This document shows, one piece after another, positions 34,577 to 42,490 of a stretch of DNA of 63,201 nt. Source of the stretch: Clostridia bacterium (GTDB taxonomy: Bacteria; Bacillota; Clostridia; Christensenellales; Aristaeellaceae); assembly GCA_017465155.1 (NCBI GenBank), contig JAFTWV010000001.1, forward strand, positions 1 through 63,201, read 5' to 3'. A model generated the notes under the pieces. It saw nothing but the letters and a program-made list of their open reading frames with translations, was not told the origin of the DNA and made no database searches. How positions within the stretch are numbered: the stretch's first letter is position 1; every line of letters starts with the position of its first letter. The position numbers were made by a program, and so were the translations under genes.

Positions 34577-35557
34577 TCATCCGCGGCTTTCGCGGAAATA
34601 GGGCAGGCCCAGCGCTGCCGGGGGCTGATCCTCGCGCTTCTTGCGCAGGCTGGTGATGACCAGCACCACGATGGTGACCAGATAAGGCAGTGCCTTGAAA
34701 ACCTCCTGCATGTCGCGGCTCAGCGGCAGGTACAGGTACAGGATGTACAGGCCGCCGAAGAGGAACGAGCCCCAGATGGCGTTCAGCGGACGCCAGCGCG
34801 CGAAGATGACCAGCGCCACTGCCAGCCAGCCGCGGTCACCGAAGCCGTTGTTGACCCAGGTGCCGCCGGTGTACTCCATGACGAAGTACAATCCGCCCAG
34901 ACCGGCCATCATGCCGCCTACGATGGTGGAAAGGTACTTGTAGCGGGTGACGTTGATGCCCGCTGCGTCTGCCGTGGCGGCGCTCTCGCCGATAGAGCGC
35001 AGGTTCAGGCCGATGCGCGTGCGGAACATGAACCAGCTCAGGATGAATGTCATCAGAAGAGCGAAGTAGGTCAGCCAGCCATAGCTGAACAGCAGCTCGC
35101 CCACCACGGGAATCTCGCTGAGCACAGGGAGCTTGGCGCGGAAGGCGCTGGCCGTCACCTGCGTGGACAGCTGACCCACGCCGCCAGCCAGCTTTGACAG
35201 CGAACCGCCGAAGAAGTTGCCAAAGCCCATGCCGAAGGTCGTCAGCGCAAGGCCGGTGACGTTCTGGTTTGCGCGAAGGGTGATGGTCAGCACGCTGTAA
35301 ACCAGAGCGCCAAGCCCTGCGCACAGCAGCGCGCACGCCAGGGCGATCATCATGCCCACAAAGGGCACGGGATTTGCCGCGTTGTTTTCATAGAGGAACG
35401 CGCCGATCAGGCCGCCTACGCCGCCCATGTACATCATGCCGGGAACGCCGAGGTTCAGGTTGCCGGACTTTTCCGTCAGGATTTCGCCGCTGGCGCCGAA
35501 AAGGAGCGGAATGCCCTGCGTGATGGCCTTCTGCAGGAAAACGATGATCACATTCAT
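34577..35557 (-). CDS. ABC transporter permease, BMP/nucleoside type (second permease)
   Basis: 326 residues with about 8-10 helices of the branched-chain/ribose-type permease family. The N-terminus with GIPLLFGASGEILTEKSGNL and the GMMYMGGVGG loop are typical of the NupQ-like permease of purine-nucleoside importers. Its start overlaps the preceding gene's stop by 4 bp (ATGA). Last gene of the four-gene minus-strand operon from 39506. Confidence 0.9.
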   Translation of the reverse strand: MNVIIVFLQKAITQGIPLLFGASGEILTEKSGNLNLGVPGMMYMGGVGGLIGAFLYENNAANPVPFVGMMIALACALLCAGLGALVYSVLTITLRANQNVTGLALTTFGMGFGNFFGGSLSKLAGGVGQLSTQVTASAFRAKLPVLSEIPVVGELLFSYGWLTYFALLMTFILSWFMFRTRIGLNLRSIGESAATADAAGINVTRYKYLSTIVGGMMAGLGGLYFVMEYTGGTWVNNGFGDRGWLAVALVIFARWRPLNAIWGSFLFGGLYILYLYLPLSRDMQEVFKALPYLVTIVVLVITSLRKKREDQPPAALGLPYFRESRG

Positions 35558-36657
35558 GCCTTGATCGCCTCCTCTTTCTCAGCCTTGCGGAATTCCAGAC
35601 GGTAGTTGATGAAGAATTCGCAGCCCAGGATAAAGAACAGCAGTACGCCGGTGAGAATTTCGCTGGCGTTTTCGTTCAGGTTGAACTGGGAGGCGATTTC
35701 AATCGATCCCTTCTGCATGAACACGAGGAAGAACGCGACCAGCATCATTGCAAAGGGATTCAGCTTGCCCAGCCAGGCCACGACGATGGCCGTGAAGCCC
35801 CGGCCGCCGGCAAGACCGGTGGAGATGGTATGTCCCACGCCCGCTGTCAGCAGGTAGCCTGCGACGCCCGCGATGCCGCCGCAGATCGCCATCGTGCGGA
35901 TGATGACCTTGCGCACGTTGATGCCTGCGTAATGGGCGGTGTTCTCGCTCTCGCCCACGACGCTGACCTCATAGCCCTGCTTGGTGTAACGCATGTAGAT
36001 GAACAGGACGACTGCCATCACCACCACGATGATGATGGGCAGGATGTAATCGTTGTTCCATACCTTGGGCAGCCAGCCGATCTTGCCCTTCATGTTGATC
36101 AGGCCTACGGAGTTGGAGCCCTTGGGCTTTTCCCAGAAGATGATGCAGTAGGCTACCAGCTGTGTGGCGATGTAGTTCAGCATCAGGGTGAAGAGCGTCT
36201 CGTTGGTGTTCCAGTGCGCCTTGAAGAACGCGGGCACAATGCCCCACAGGATGCCGGCGGCGATACCCGCCAGCGGGCACAGGGTGTACAGCAGCCATGG
36301 GGGGAGATTCACGCCGTAGATCATCACGGCAGCCGTGGCCAGCGAACCGACGAGCACCTGTCCCTCTGCGCCGGTGTTCCAGAAGCGCATGCGGAATGCG
36401 GGCATGACTGCAAAGCCAATGCACAGCAGGATTGCCGAGTCGCGCAGGGTGATCCACATGCGGCGGGAGGTGCCCACAGCGCCATCCCACAGCGCCGCAT
36501 AGACATTCAGAGGATTCATCCCCGTCAGCAGTACGATGATGACCGCGCAGACGATCAGGCCAAGCACGATGGCTGCAAGGCGCACCAGCATGCCGCGCAG
36601 GAAGCTGCTGTTATCGCGCTTGACGACGTGGAAAAGGGGTTCCTTGACGGCGCTCAT
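35554..36657 (-). CDS. ABC transporter permease, BMP/nucleoside type (first permease)
   Basis: 367 residues, NupP-like. A cytoplasmic start is followed by about ten membrane segments. RFWNTGAEGQVLVGSLATA is the typical conserved loop, as is AHYAGINVRKVIIRTMAICGG near the ATPase contact. Start and stop both overlap their neighbours by 4 bp, so the operon is translationally coupled. It forms the channel with the next permease. Confidence 0.9.
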   Translation of the reverse strand: MSAVKEPLFHVVKRDNSSFLRGMLVRLAAIVLGLIVCAVIIVLLTGMNPLNVYAALWDGAVGTSRRMWITLRDSAILLCIGFAVMPAFRMRFWNTGAEGQVLVGSLATAAVMIYGVNLPPWLLYTLCPLAGIAAGILWGIVPAFFKAHWNTNETLFTLMLNYIATQLVAYCIIFWEKPKGSNSVGLINMKGKIGWLPKVWNNDYILPIIIVVVMAVVLFIYMRYTKQGYEVSVVGESENTAHYAGINVRKVIIRTMAICGGIAGVAGYLLTAGVGHTISTGLAGGRGFTAIVVAWLGKLNPFAMMLVAFFLVFMQKGSIEIASQFNLNENASEILTGVLLFFILGCEFFINYRLEFRKAEKEEAIKA

Positions 36658-38198
36658 GCGTGCACCTCCTTCTGTTCATGGCTGGTCATCATCAGGCCGA
36701 TCTGCTCCTTGGTGGCGGTGCGTGCGTCGACAACGCCGCTGATGTGTCCGTCCGCCAGCACAAGGATGCGGTCGCACAGCGCCAGCAGCACGTCCAGATC
36801 CTCGCCCACACAGATCACGCAGGAGCCCTGCTTCTTCTGCTCGTTGAGCAGGCCGTAGATGGTGTAGGAGGAGTTGATATCAAGGCCGCGCACGGGGTAG
36901 GCGACCATCAGCACCTGCGGGGAGGAGGCGATTTCGCGGCCCACAAGCACCTTCTGTACGTTGCCGCCGCTCATGCGGCCCACGGGCGCGTCGATGCTGG
37001 GGGTCACGACGCCCAGCTCGTGCATGATGCGCTCGGCCAGATCATGGGGTTCCTTGCGGCGGGAGAAGAAGCCGCGACCCTTGCGGTAGGAGCGCAGCAT
37101 CATGTTGTCTGTCATGCCCATGGAGGCCACCAGACCCATGCCGAGGCGATCCTCAGGCACGAAGGCCAGACGGATACCGATCTCGCGGATCTTCTGGGCG
37201 CTCATTTTGGTCAGCTCCTTGATGTGGCCCTTGCGGTTGGTATACTCGATGGAGCCGCTGACGAGATGCTGCAGGCCTGCGATGGATTCCAGCAGCTCCT
37301 TCTGGCCGCTGCCTGCGATACCGGCGATGCCCAGAATCTCGCCTGTATAGGCCTCAAAGCAGGCGTGGGAGAGCACCTCGCGGCCTTCCTTGTTCACCAC
37401 GGTCACGTCCTGCACCTTCAGCTTCAGCCTGGGGTTTACGGGGTCGGGACGTTCAATGTCCAGCACGACCTTTTCGCCCACCATCATTTCTGTCAGGCTC
37501 ATTTCGGTGGCGTCCCTGGTGTCCACAGTGCCGATGTAGCGGCCCTTGCGCAGCACGGCGACGCGATCGGAGAGGCTGAGCACCTCGTTGAGCTTATGGG
37601 TGATGATGATGATGGAATGGCCCTGCGTGCGCATGTTGCGCAGCACCTGGAAGAGCTTGTCCGTCTCCTGAGGGGTCAGGACGGCGGTGGGCTCGTCCAG
37701 AATGAGGATGTGGGCGCCGCGGTAGAGCATCTTGACGATTTCGACTGTCTGCTTCTGGCTGACGCTCATCTCGTAGATTTTAGCGTCAAGATCCAGATCG
37801 AAGCCGTACTTGTCCAGCAGCTTCTGGATATCGGCCTTGACCTGCTTCATGTCCATCACCAGCTTGCCGGGCAGGCCGAGGATGATGTTCTCGGCGGCGG
37901 TGAGGACGTCAACGAGCTTGAAGTGCTGGTGGATCATGCCGATGCCGAGGTCAAAGGCGTCCTTGGGCGAACGGATGACGACCTCCCGGCCTTCCACGAA
38001 GATGTGGCCTGCATCGGGGAAGTAGATGCCGGCCAGCATGTTCATCAGCGATGTCTTGCCGCTGCCGTTTTCGCCCAGCACGGAGAGGATCTCGCCCCGG
38101 CGGACGGTCAGGTCAACGTTTTCATTGGCGACCACGGAGCCGAAGCGTTTCGTCACGCCGCGCAGCTCGATCATGGCGCCTGCGGTATTCTTCTGCAA
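36654..38198 (-). CDS. ABC transporter ATP-binding protein with two ABC domains (nucleoside/simple sugar type)
   Basis: 514 residues containing two ABC modules. The first has Walker A GENGSGKTS, a variant signature (MSVSQKQ) and Walker B ILILDEP. The second has a degenerate Walker A (GIAGSGQKEL) and signature MSGGNVQKVL, the usual asymmetry of this class (NupO, RbsA). The TTG start at 38198 is supported by GGAGG at 9 nt; an ATG eight codons later lacks a good site. It powers the BMP-type importer. Confidence 0.92.
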   Translation of the reverse strand: MQKNTAGAMIELRGVTKRFGSVVANENVDLTVRRGEILSVLGENGSGKTSLMNMLAGIYFPDAGHIFVEGREVVIRSPKDAFDLGIGMIHQHFKLVDVLTAAENIILGLPGKLVMDMKQVKADIQKLLDKYGFDLDLDAKIYEMSVSQKQTVEIVKMLYRGAHILILDEPTAVLTPQETDKLFQVLRNMRTQGHSIIIITHKLNEVLSLSDRVAVLRKGRYIGTVDTRDATEMSLTEMMVGEKVVLDIERPDPVNPRLKLKVQDVTVVNKEGREVLSHACFEAYTGEILGIAGIAGSGQKELLESIAGLQHLVSGSIEYTNRKGHIKELTKMSAQKIREIGIRLAFVPEDRLGMGLVASMGMTDNMMLRSYRKGRGFFSRRKEPHDLAERIMHELGVVTPSIDAPVGRMSGGNVQKVLVGREIASSPQVLMVAYPVRGLDINSSYTIYGLLNEQKKQGSCVICVGEDLDVLLALCDRILVLADGHISGVVDARTATKEQIGLMMTSHEQKEVHA

Positions 38199-38283
38199 AT
38201 CAGAACGCCTCCATTGCGGTTGGTGGAAAAGGGGATAGCGGAGCTGCAGCCCCTTTCCGGTGCCGGTTCAAATGTAGAAAGAA

Positions 38284-38313
38284 TGCCCTGCCGTCTTGTC
38301 AGGCAGCAGGGCA
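38284..38313 (-). terminator. Attenuator-like hairpin after the BMP gene
   Basis: On the minus strand TGCCCTGCTGCC can pair with GGCAGGGCA; T-rich bases (TTCTTTC) follow. It lies between the binding-protein gene and the ATPase gene and probably lowers expression of the downstream transport genes. Confidence 0.55.
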
Positions 38314-38327
38314 GGGGGCGCAATGGA

Positions 38328-39506
38328 TTACTCAACCATGGAGATGCCGTCGATATCGATGCCGAAGTAGGGGGCAGAGCGCACCTCGGACTCGTGGAAG
38401 TAGCCGTCGGAGATCATCTCGATGCCGTCCAGGCCGTAGCAGGTGTTCCAGGAGGTCACGGTCTCGCCGTTCACGGTGAAGGTGGCGGTATCGAACACAT
38501 GCAGGGTGCCGTTCTTCAGGGCAGCCTCAACCTCGGCGACCTTTTCGGCGGTGCCGGGGGCCACGACAGCCTCGTTCAGCTCAGTCAGGTACACAGCGCC
38601 GTCAACATAGCCGTAGCACCAGTCGGGAGCGAAGGAGGTGCCTTCCAGCACGTTCTTGACGGCATAGGTGCAGTAAGCGCCCCAGTTGGCGGCAGAGGAC
38701 ACCAGTGCAGTGGTGGGAGCGGCGGGAATCATGGAGATGTTGTAGCCAACGCAGGGCACGCCAGCCGCCTCGCAGGCAGTGGGGGCACCGGTGGTGTCGG
38801 CATGCTGGGAGATCAGCACGCAGTTGTTGGCAATCAGGGCCTCGGCGGCTTCCTTTTCCAGCGCCATGTCGCCCCAGGAGTTGGTGAACTTGACCTCCAT
38901 GGTCACGGAGGGGCAGACGCTGCGGGCGCCCAGATAGAAGGCGGTGTAGCCGGACTTCACTTCTTCGAAGGGGAAGGCGCCGACATAGCCCATCTTGGCC
39001 TGCTCGGCGGTGATCTGGCCGTCAGCGATCATCTGGTTCAGCTTCAGACCGGCAACCACGCCGCTGACATAGCGGGCTTCGTAGATGGCGGTGAAGTAGT
39101 TGTGGAAGTTCTCCAGACCGGCGTCCTTGGCCTGGGTGCCGGTGGCGTGGCAGAACTCGATCTCCGGATACTCGGAGGCAGCCAGCATCACATAGGACTC
39201 GTGGCCGAAGGAGTTGGCGAAGATGATGTTGCAGCCCTGCTCAGCCAGGTCGATGGCGGCTTCATAGGCAGCTTCGGTCTCGGGGATGTTGTACTTATAG
39301 ATGACCTGAGTCGCCTCGTTGATGCCCAGCGCGGCGCAGGCCTGACGCAGACCGTTGATGTGGTTGGCGGTGTAGCCTTCGTTCTCATCACCGATGCAGA
39401 TCATGCCGATCTTGATCTGGTCAGCGGCAACGCCGTCGGCGGAAGCGACGGTGAACACGCTCAGCAGCATGCACAGCGCGAGCAGCAGGCTGGCAAACTT
39501 CTTCAT
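38328..39506 (-). CDS. BMP family ABC transporter substrate-binding protein (nucleoside-like)
   Basis: 392 residues. ATG at 39506 has AGGAGG at 9 nt. The signal peptide is MKKFASLLLALCMLLSVFTV with a probable ASA cleavage site and no lipobox Cys, although members in Gram-positive bacteria are usually lipoproteins. The mature part has IKIGMICIGDENEGYTANH and IIFANSFGHESYVML, matching the BMP/PnrA family that binds purine nucleosides. It heads an operon with a two-module ATPase and two permeases. A nucleoside ligand is likely, not certain. Confidence 0.9.
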   Translation of the reverse strand: MKKFASLLLALCMLLSVFTVASADGVAADQIKIGMICIGDENEGYTANHINGLRQACAALGINEATQVIYKYNIPETEAAYEAAIDLAEQGCNIIFANSFGHESYVMLAASEYPEIEFCHATGTQAKDAGLENFHNYFTAIYEARYVSGVVAGLKLNQMIADGQITAEQAKMGYVGAFPFEEVKSGYTAFYLGARSVCPSVTMEVKFTNSWGDMALEKEAAEALIANNCVLISQHADTTGAPTACEAAGVPCVGYNISMIPAAPTTALVSSAANWGAYCTYAVKNVLEGTSFAPDWCYGYVDGAVYLTELNEAVVAPGTAEKVAEVEAALKNGTLHVFDTATFTVNGETVTSWNTCYGLDGIEMISDGYFHESEVRSAPYFGIDIDGISMVE

Positions 39507-39554
39507 GGTTATCATCCTCCTGATTTTGTCGGTGGGGGGGAATCGTACCTCTTC

Positions 39555-39583
39555 ATGATACACCCAAATCAGGCGTTTGTAAA
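39555..39583 (-). promoter_or_regulatory. Promoter for the BMP importer operon
   Basis: On the minus strand TTTACA, 17-bp spacer, TATCAT, about 50 bp before the start. Part of a GGCGTTTGT inverted repeat (39572-39580, partner at 39655-39663) covers the -35 box. Confidence 0.75.
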
Positions 39584-39607
39584 GAAGCGGAACGGCTCAG
39601 AAATAAA

Positions 39608-39651
39608 AAAATCGGACAACTTTAGCGATTTGTCCATAAATGTTCGGTTTT
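39608..39651 (-). promoter_or_regulatory. Candidate PurBox pair upstream of the BMP operon
   Basis: On the minus strand AAAACCGAACATT (39639-39651) fits the Bacillus PurR box consensus AWWWCCGAACWWT as I recall it. A second, weaker and inverted copy (GTTGTCCGATTTT, 39608-39620) lies at about the right distance. Both are upstream of the -35 box. Purine repression of a nucleoside importer would make sense; no PurR gene is in the window. Confidence 0.4.
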
Positions 39652-39707
39652 TTGACAAACGCCGCAGGATTGCTGTTATTTTTCTGGAAAATACATCTGG
39701 AAAGGGG

Positions 39708-39736
39708 TTGACAAAGGCTGCGGACAGTGCTATATT
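39708..39736 (+). promoter_or_regulatory. feoA promoter
   Basis: TTGACA, 17-bp spacer, TATATT; the operator at 39746 lies at the expected transcription start. Confidence 0.85.
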
Positions 39737-39745
39737 AACAACGCG

Positions 39746-39761
39746 GTTAGCGTCTGCTAAC
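39746..39761 (+). promoter_or_regulatory. Palindromic operator at the feoA start site
   Basis: GTTAGC-N4-GCTAAC, perfect 6-bp arms, directly after the -10 box. The half-sites resemble those of the DtxR/IdeR/MntR family (TTAGGTTAG...CTAACCTAA). A related copy precedes feoB. Confidence 0.65.
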
Positions 39762-39788
39762 TGTAATTCACTGCGTCAGGTGATGAGC

Positions 39789-40001
39789 ATGAACTTGATG
39801 AATGCACAGGTGGGGAAGGAGTACATCATCCAGCGTATCGATACCGATGACGAAGAGATGAATGCGTTCCTGTTCTCCCTCGGCTGTTACAGCGGAGAGC
39901 CGATCACGGTGGTCTCGCGCCTCAGGGGTGGCTGCGTTGTTTCCATCAAGGACGCCCGCTATAACATCGACAATCAGTTGGCCGCTGCCATTGTTATCTG
40001 A
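39789..40001 (+). CDS. feoA: FeoA family protein
   Basis: 70 residues, normal FeoA length: a small SH3-like protein that supports FeoB-mediated ferrous iron uptake on the cytoplasmic side. Visible: an N-terminal strand with YIIQRIDTDDEEMNAFLFSLG and a Gly-x-x-Ile-Thr-Val-Val core strand. The ATG at 39789 has AGGTG 6 nt upstream; the ATG at 39783 is too close to it. The stop lies inside a 25-bp palindrome. feoB follows 107 bp later. Confidence 0.85.
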   Translation: MNLMNAQVGKEYIIQRIDTDDEEMNAFLFSLGCYSGEPITVVSRLRGGCVVSIKDARYNIDNQLAAAIVI

Positions 40002-40040
40002 TAACAATGGCGCAGGCGTCAAGCAGCTGATTGTTTTTTT
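39971..40040 (+). terminator. Nested stem-loop with T-run between feoA and feoB
   Basis: GCCATTGTTATC-T-GATAACAATGGC (39987-40011) is a perfect palindrome across the feoA stop. CAATCAG (39971-39977) pairs with CTGATTG (40027-40033), followed by a T-run to 40040. This looks like an intrinsic terminator or attenuator that would lower feoB transcription relative to feoA. Confidence 0.6.
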
Positions 40041-40050
40041 ACAGGGCGCA

Positions 40051-40066
40051 GTTAGCCAAGATTAAC
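40051..40066 (+). promoter_or_regulatory. Second operator copy before feoB
   Basis: GTTAGC-N4-ATTAAC has the same half-site and spacing as the feoA operator with changes in one arm. A weak promoter (TTTACA at 40038, 17 bp, then the operator's right arm) may lie under it. Confidence 0.5.
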
Positions 40067-40108
40067 TCGTCGTATCATGGAAGACAGGTATAAAGAGGAG
40101 GAAACACC

Positions 40109-42112
40109 ATGCGTATTGCTTTGACCGGTAATCCCAACAGCGGCAAAACGACCATGTACAATGCGCTGACGGGCCGCAACGAGCGCGTCGGCAACTGGGC
40201 GGGCGTGACCGTTGAGAAGAAGGAACACCCCATCAAGAGGGCCTACTGCAGCGGCGCTCAGGAGCTGATTGCGGTTGACCTGCCCGGTGCATATTCGATG
40301 TCTCCCTTCACGTCCGAGGAGAGCATCACCTCCTCCTACGTCAAGAACGAGAACCCTGACGTGATCGTCAACATCGTTGACGCAACCAACCTGAGCCGCA
40401 GCCTGTTCTTCACCACGCAGCTGCTGGAACTGGGCGTTCCGGTTGTGGTCGCGCTGAACAAGGCGGATGTGAATGAGAAGAAGAAAACCGTGATCGACGT
40501 GGCGGCGCTGTCCCAGAAGCTGGGCTGCCCCGTGGTGGAGACGGTCTCCACCACCAACGAAGGCCTGAAGGAGGTCATCGCTGCGGCCGTTGCGCAGGCG
40601 GGCAAGGGGCAGATGGCGCCCTACACGCAGGGCAATATCGACCTGACGAACAAGAAGGTCGTCGAACAGGCGGACCGCGCCCGCTTCCAGTTTGTCAACA
40701 GCGTTGTCGGCAAGGTGGAAAAGCGCGTTGTGAAGACTGCTGACAAGAACTTCCAGGACAAGATCGACGCGGTGATTACCCATCCTGTTGCTGGCCTGCT
40801 GATTTTCGCGGTGATCATGTATTTCGTGTTCTGGGTGTCTCAGGCAGCGTTTGGCCCGTGGCTGGCGGATACGCTGGTTGCCTGGCTGGAGGGCTTCCAG
40901 GGCTGGGTGGCTGAGAAGGTGTCCGGTGCATCCGATATTCTGCAGACCCTGCTGGTGGACGGCGTGATCGGCGGCGTGATCGCGGTGATCGGCTTCCTGC
41001 CCCTGGTGATGGTCATGTACTTCCTGATTGCCCTGCTGGAGGACTGCGGCTACATGGCCCGCGCCTCTGTGGTGCTGGATCCGATCTTCAAGAAGGTAGG
41101 CCTGTCCGGCAAGTCTGTGATTCCCTTTGTCATCGGTACCGGCTGCGCTATCCCCGGCGTCATGGCCTGCCGTACCATCCGCAACGAGCGTGAACGCCGC
41201 GCTACGGCAATGCTGACGCCCTTCATGCCCTGCGGCGCGAAGCTGCCGGTTATCGCCCTGTTTGCCGGCGCGTTCTTCTCCGATGCGTCCTGGGTGGGCC
41301 CGATGATGTACTTCGCTGGTATCCTGCTGATCTTCCTGGGCGCGCTGCTGATCAACCAGATTACCGGCCACAAGATCCGCAAGTCCTACTTCATCATTGA
41401 GCTGCCTGAGTACAAGGTGCCCAGCATCATCCGCGCCTGCCAGTCCATGCTGAACCGCGGCTGGGCCTACATCGTCAAGGCCGGCACCATCATCCTGCTG
41501 TGCAACACCGCCGTACAGGTGATGCAGATGTTCGACTGGTCCTTCCAGGTTGTGGCTGAGGGCGCGGAGAAGACTTCCATCCTCGCGACCATCGCCAATC
41601 CCTTTGCTTATGTGCTCATCCCGATTGTCGGCTATCATGCCTGGCAGCTGGCGGCTGCGGCCGTGACCGGCTTCATTGCCAAGGAGAACATTGTCGGTAC
41701 GCTGGCTGTGTGCTACGGCATCTCCAACCTGATTGATACCGAAGAGCTGGCCCTGATGGAGGGTGCCGGTGCTGAGGTTGCAGCGGTCTTCGGCCTGACA
41801 AAGGTGGCTGCATTGGCTTATCTGATGTTCAACCTCTTCACTCCGCCGTGCTTTGCGGCTATCGGCGCCATGAATTCCGAGATGAAGAGCTCCAAGTGGC
41901 TGTGGGGCGGCATTGGTCTGCAGATGGGTACCGGCTTCACCGTGGGCTATCTGGTGTACCAGATCGGCACGCTGATCACCACCGGCTCCTTCGGCGCCGG
42001 CTTCCTGCCCGGTCTGATCATCGTGGCTGCGATTGTGGCCGCCATCGTGGCGATCATCATGAATACCCGCAAGAACCTCAAGGCGGAGTACGAGCTCAAG
42101 GCCAAGGCGTAA
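40109..42112 (+). CDS. feoB: Ferrous iron transport protein B
   Basis: 667 residues, a normal FeoB of the shorter Gram-positive kind. The N-terminal G-protein domain has G1 GNPNSGKT (residues 7-14), G3 DLPGAYSMSPF and G4 NKAD, followed by a helical spacer. From about residue 220 there is a membrane domain with two Gate regions (VIPFVIGTGCAIPGVMACR; FMPCGAKLPVIALF), each carrying the conserved Cys. ATG has GAGGAGG at 7 nt. It imports Fe2+ together with FeoA and the small Cys-rich protein downstream. Confidence 0.97.
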   Translation: MRIALTGNPNSGKTTMYNALTGRNERVGNWAGVTVEKKEHPIKRAYCSGAQELIAVDLPGAYSMSPFTSEESITSSYVKNENPDVIVNIVDATNLSRSLFFTTQLLELGVPVVVALNKADVNEKKKTVIDVAALSQKLGCPVVETVSTTNEGLKEVIAAAVAQAGKGQMAPYTQGNIDLTNKKVVEQADRARFQFVNSVVGKVEKRVVKTADKNFQDKIDAVITHPVAGLLIFAVIMYFVFWVSQAAFGPWLADTLVAWLEGFQGWVAEKVSGASDILQTLLVDGVIGGVIAVIGFLPLVMVMYFLIALLEDCGYMARASVVLDPIFKKVGLSGKSVIPFVIGTGCAIPGVMACRTIRNERERRATAMLTPFMPCGAKLPVIALFAGAFFSDASWVGPMMYFAGILLIFLGALLINQITGHKIRKSYFIIELPEYKVPSIIRACQSMLNRGWAYIVKAGTIILLCNTAVQVMQMFDWSFQVVAEGAEKTSILATIANPFAYVLIPIVGYHAWQLAAAAVTGFIAKENIVGTLAVCYGISNLIDTEELALMEGAGAEVAAVFGLTKVAALAYLMFNLFTPPCFAAIGAMNSEMKSSKWLWGGIGLQMGTGFTVGYLVYQIGTLITTGSFGAGFLPGLIIVAAIVAAIVAIIMNTRKNLKAEYELKAKA

Positions 42113-42139
42113 GAATGCATCTGTAAGGGAGGCTGTGTA

Positions 42140-42301
42140 ATGACGGATATCATCATTGTGCTTGTGCTGCTGGTCGTCATCGGCCTCGCGGCAGGGTATG
42201 TCATCAAGGCCAAGAAGAGCGGAAGCAAGTGCATCGGCTGTCCCGAGGGTTCCTGCCCTCACAGGGGTACGAGTCAGTGCAGCTGCGGAAGCAGACGGTA
42301 A
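42140..42301 (+). CDS. FeoB-associated Cys-rich membrane protein
   Basis: 53 residues: one N-terminal transmembrane helix (IIIVLVLLVVIGLAAGYVI), a short basic stretch, then a tail with five Cys in C-x2-C-x4-C-x7-C-x-C spacing plus one His. This is the form of the small protein often encoded after feoB in Bacillota; the Cys tail may bind iron delivered to FeoB, by inference. ATG has AAGGGAGG 7 nt upstream, 27 bp after feoB. A terminator follows. Confidence 0.9.
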   Translation: MTDIIIVLVLLVVIGLAAGYVIKAKKSGSKCIGCPEGSCPHRGTSQCSCGSRR

Positions 42302-42308
42302 CATCCAC

Positions 42309-42341
42309 GGCGGATCTCCCACAGCGGGGGATCCGCCTTTT
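42309..42341 (+). terminator. Terminator of the feo operon
   Basis: GGCGGATC and CCC pair with GGG and GATCCGCC around a short loop, followed by TTTT. Confidence 0.9.
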
Positions 42342-42399
42342 GCTGCGCTTTTCAGGCGGCGGCCATTCATGCGAATTTCTGTCCATTAGCGCAAAAACC

Positions 42400-42428
42400 T
42401 TGACTTGTGTCCCCGGAGAATTTAAAAT
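42400..42428 (+). promoter_or_regulatory. Promoter for the Cna_B adhesin gene
   Basis: TTGACT, 17-bp spacer, TAAAAT, 63 bp before the ATG at 42491. Confidence 0.8.
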
Positions 42429-42490
42429 ACTATATGAACAGTGGGATAATATACTGCTGTGCATTTCGGATGTGAAACGGAGAGGTGCAA

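Noticed and set aside
36660-39780. Very long plus-strand frame running through the BMP operon into feoA
   Set aside because: The opposite-strand ABC genes are complete and well recognised. Only the last 70 codons, after the feoA promoter, are real.
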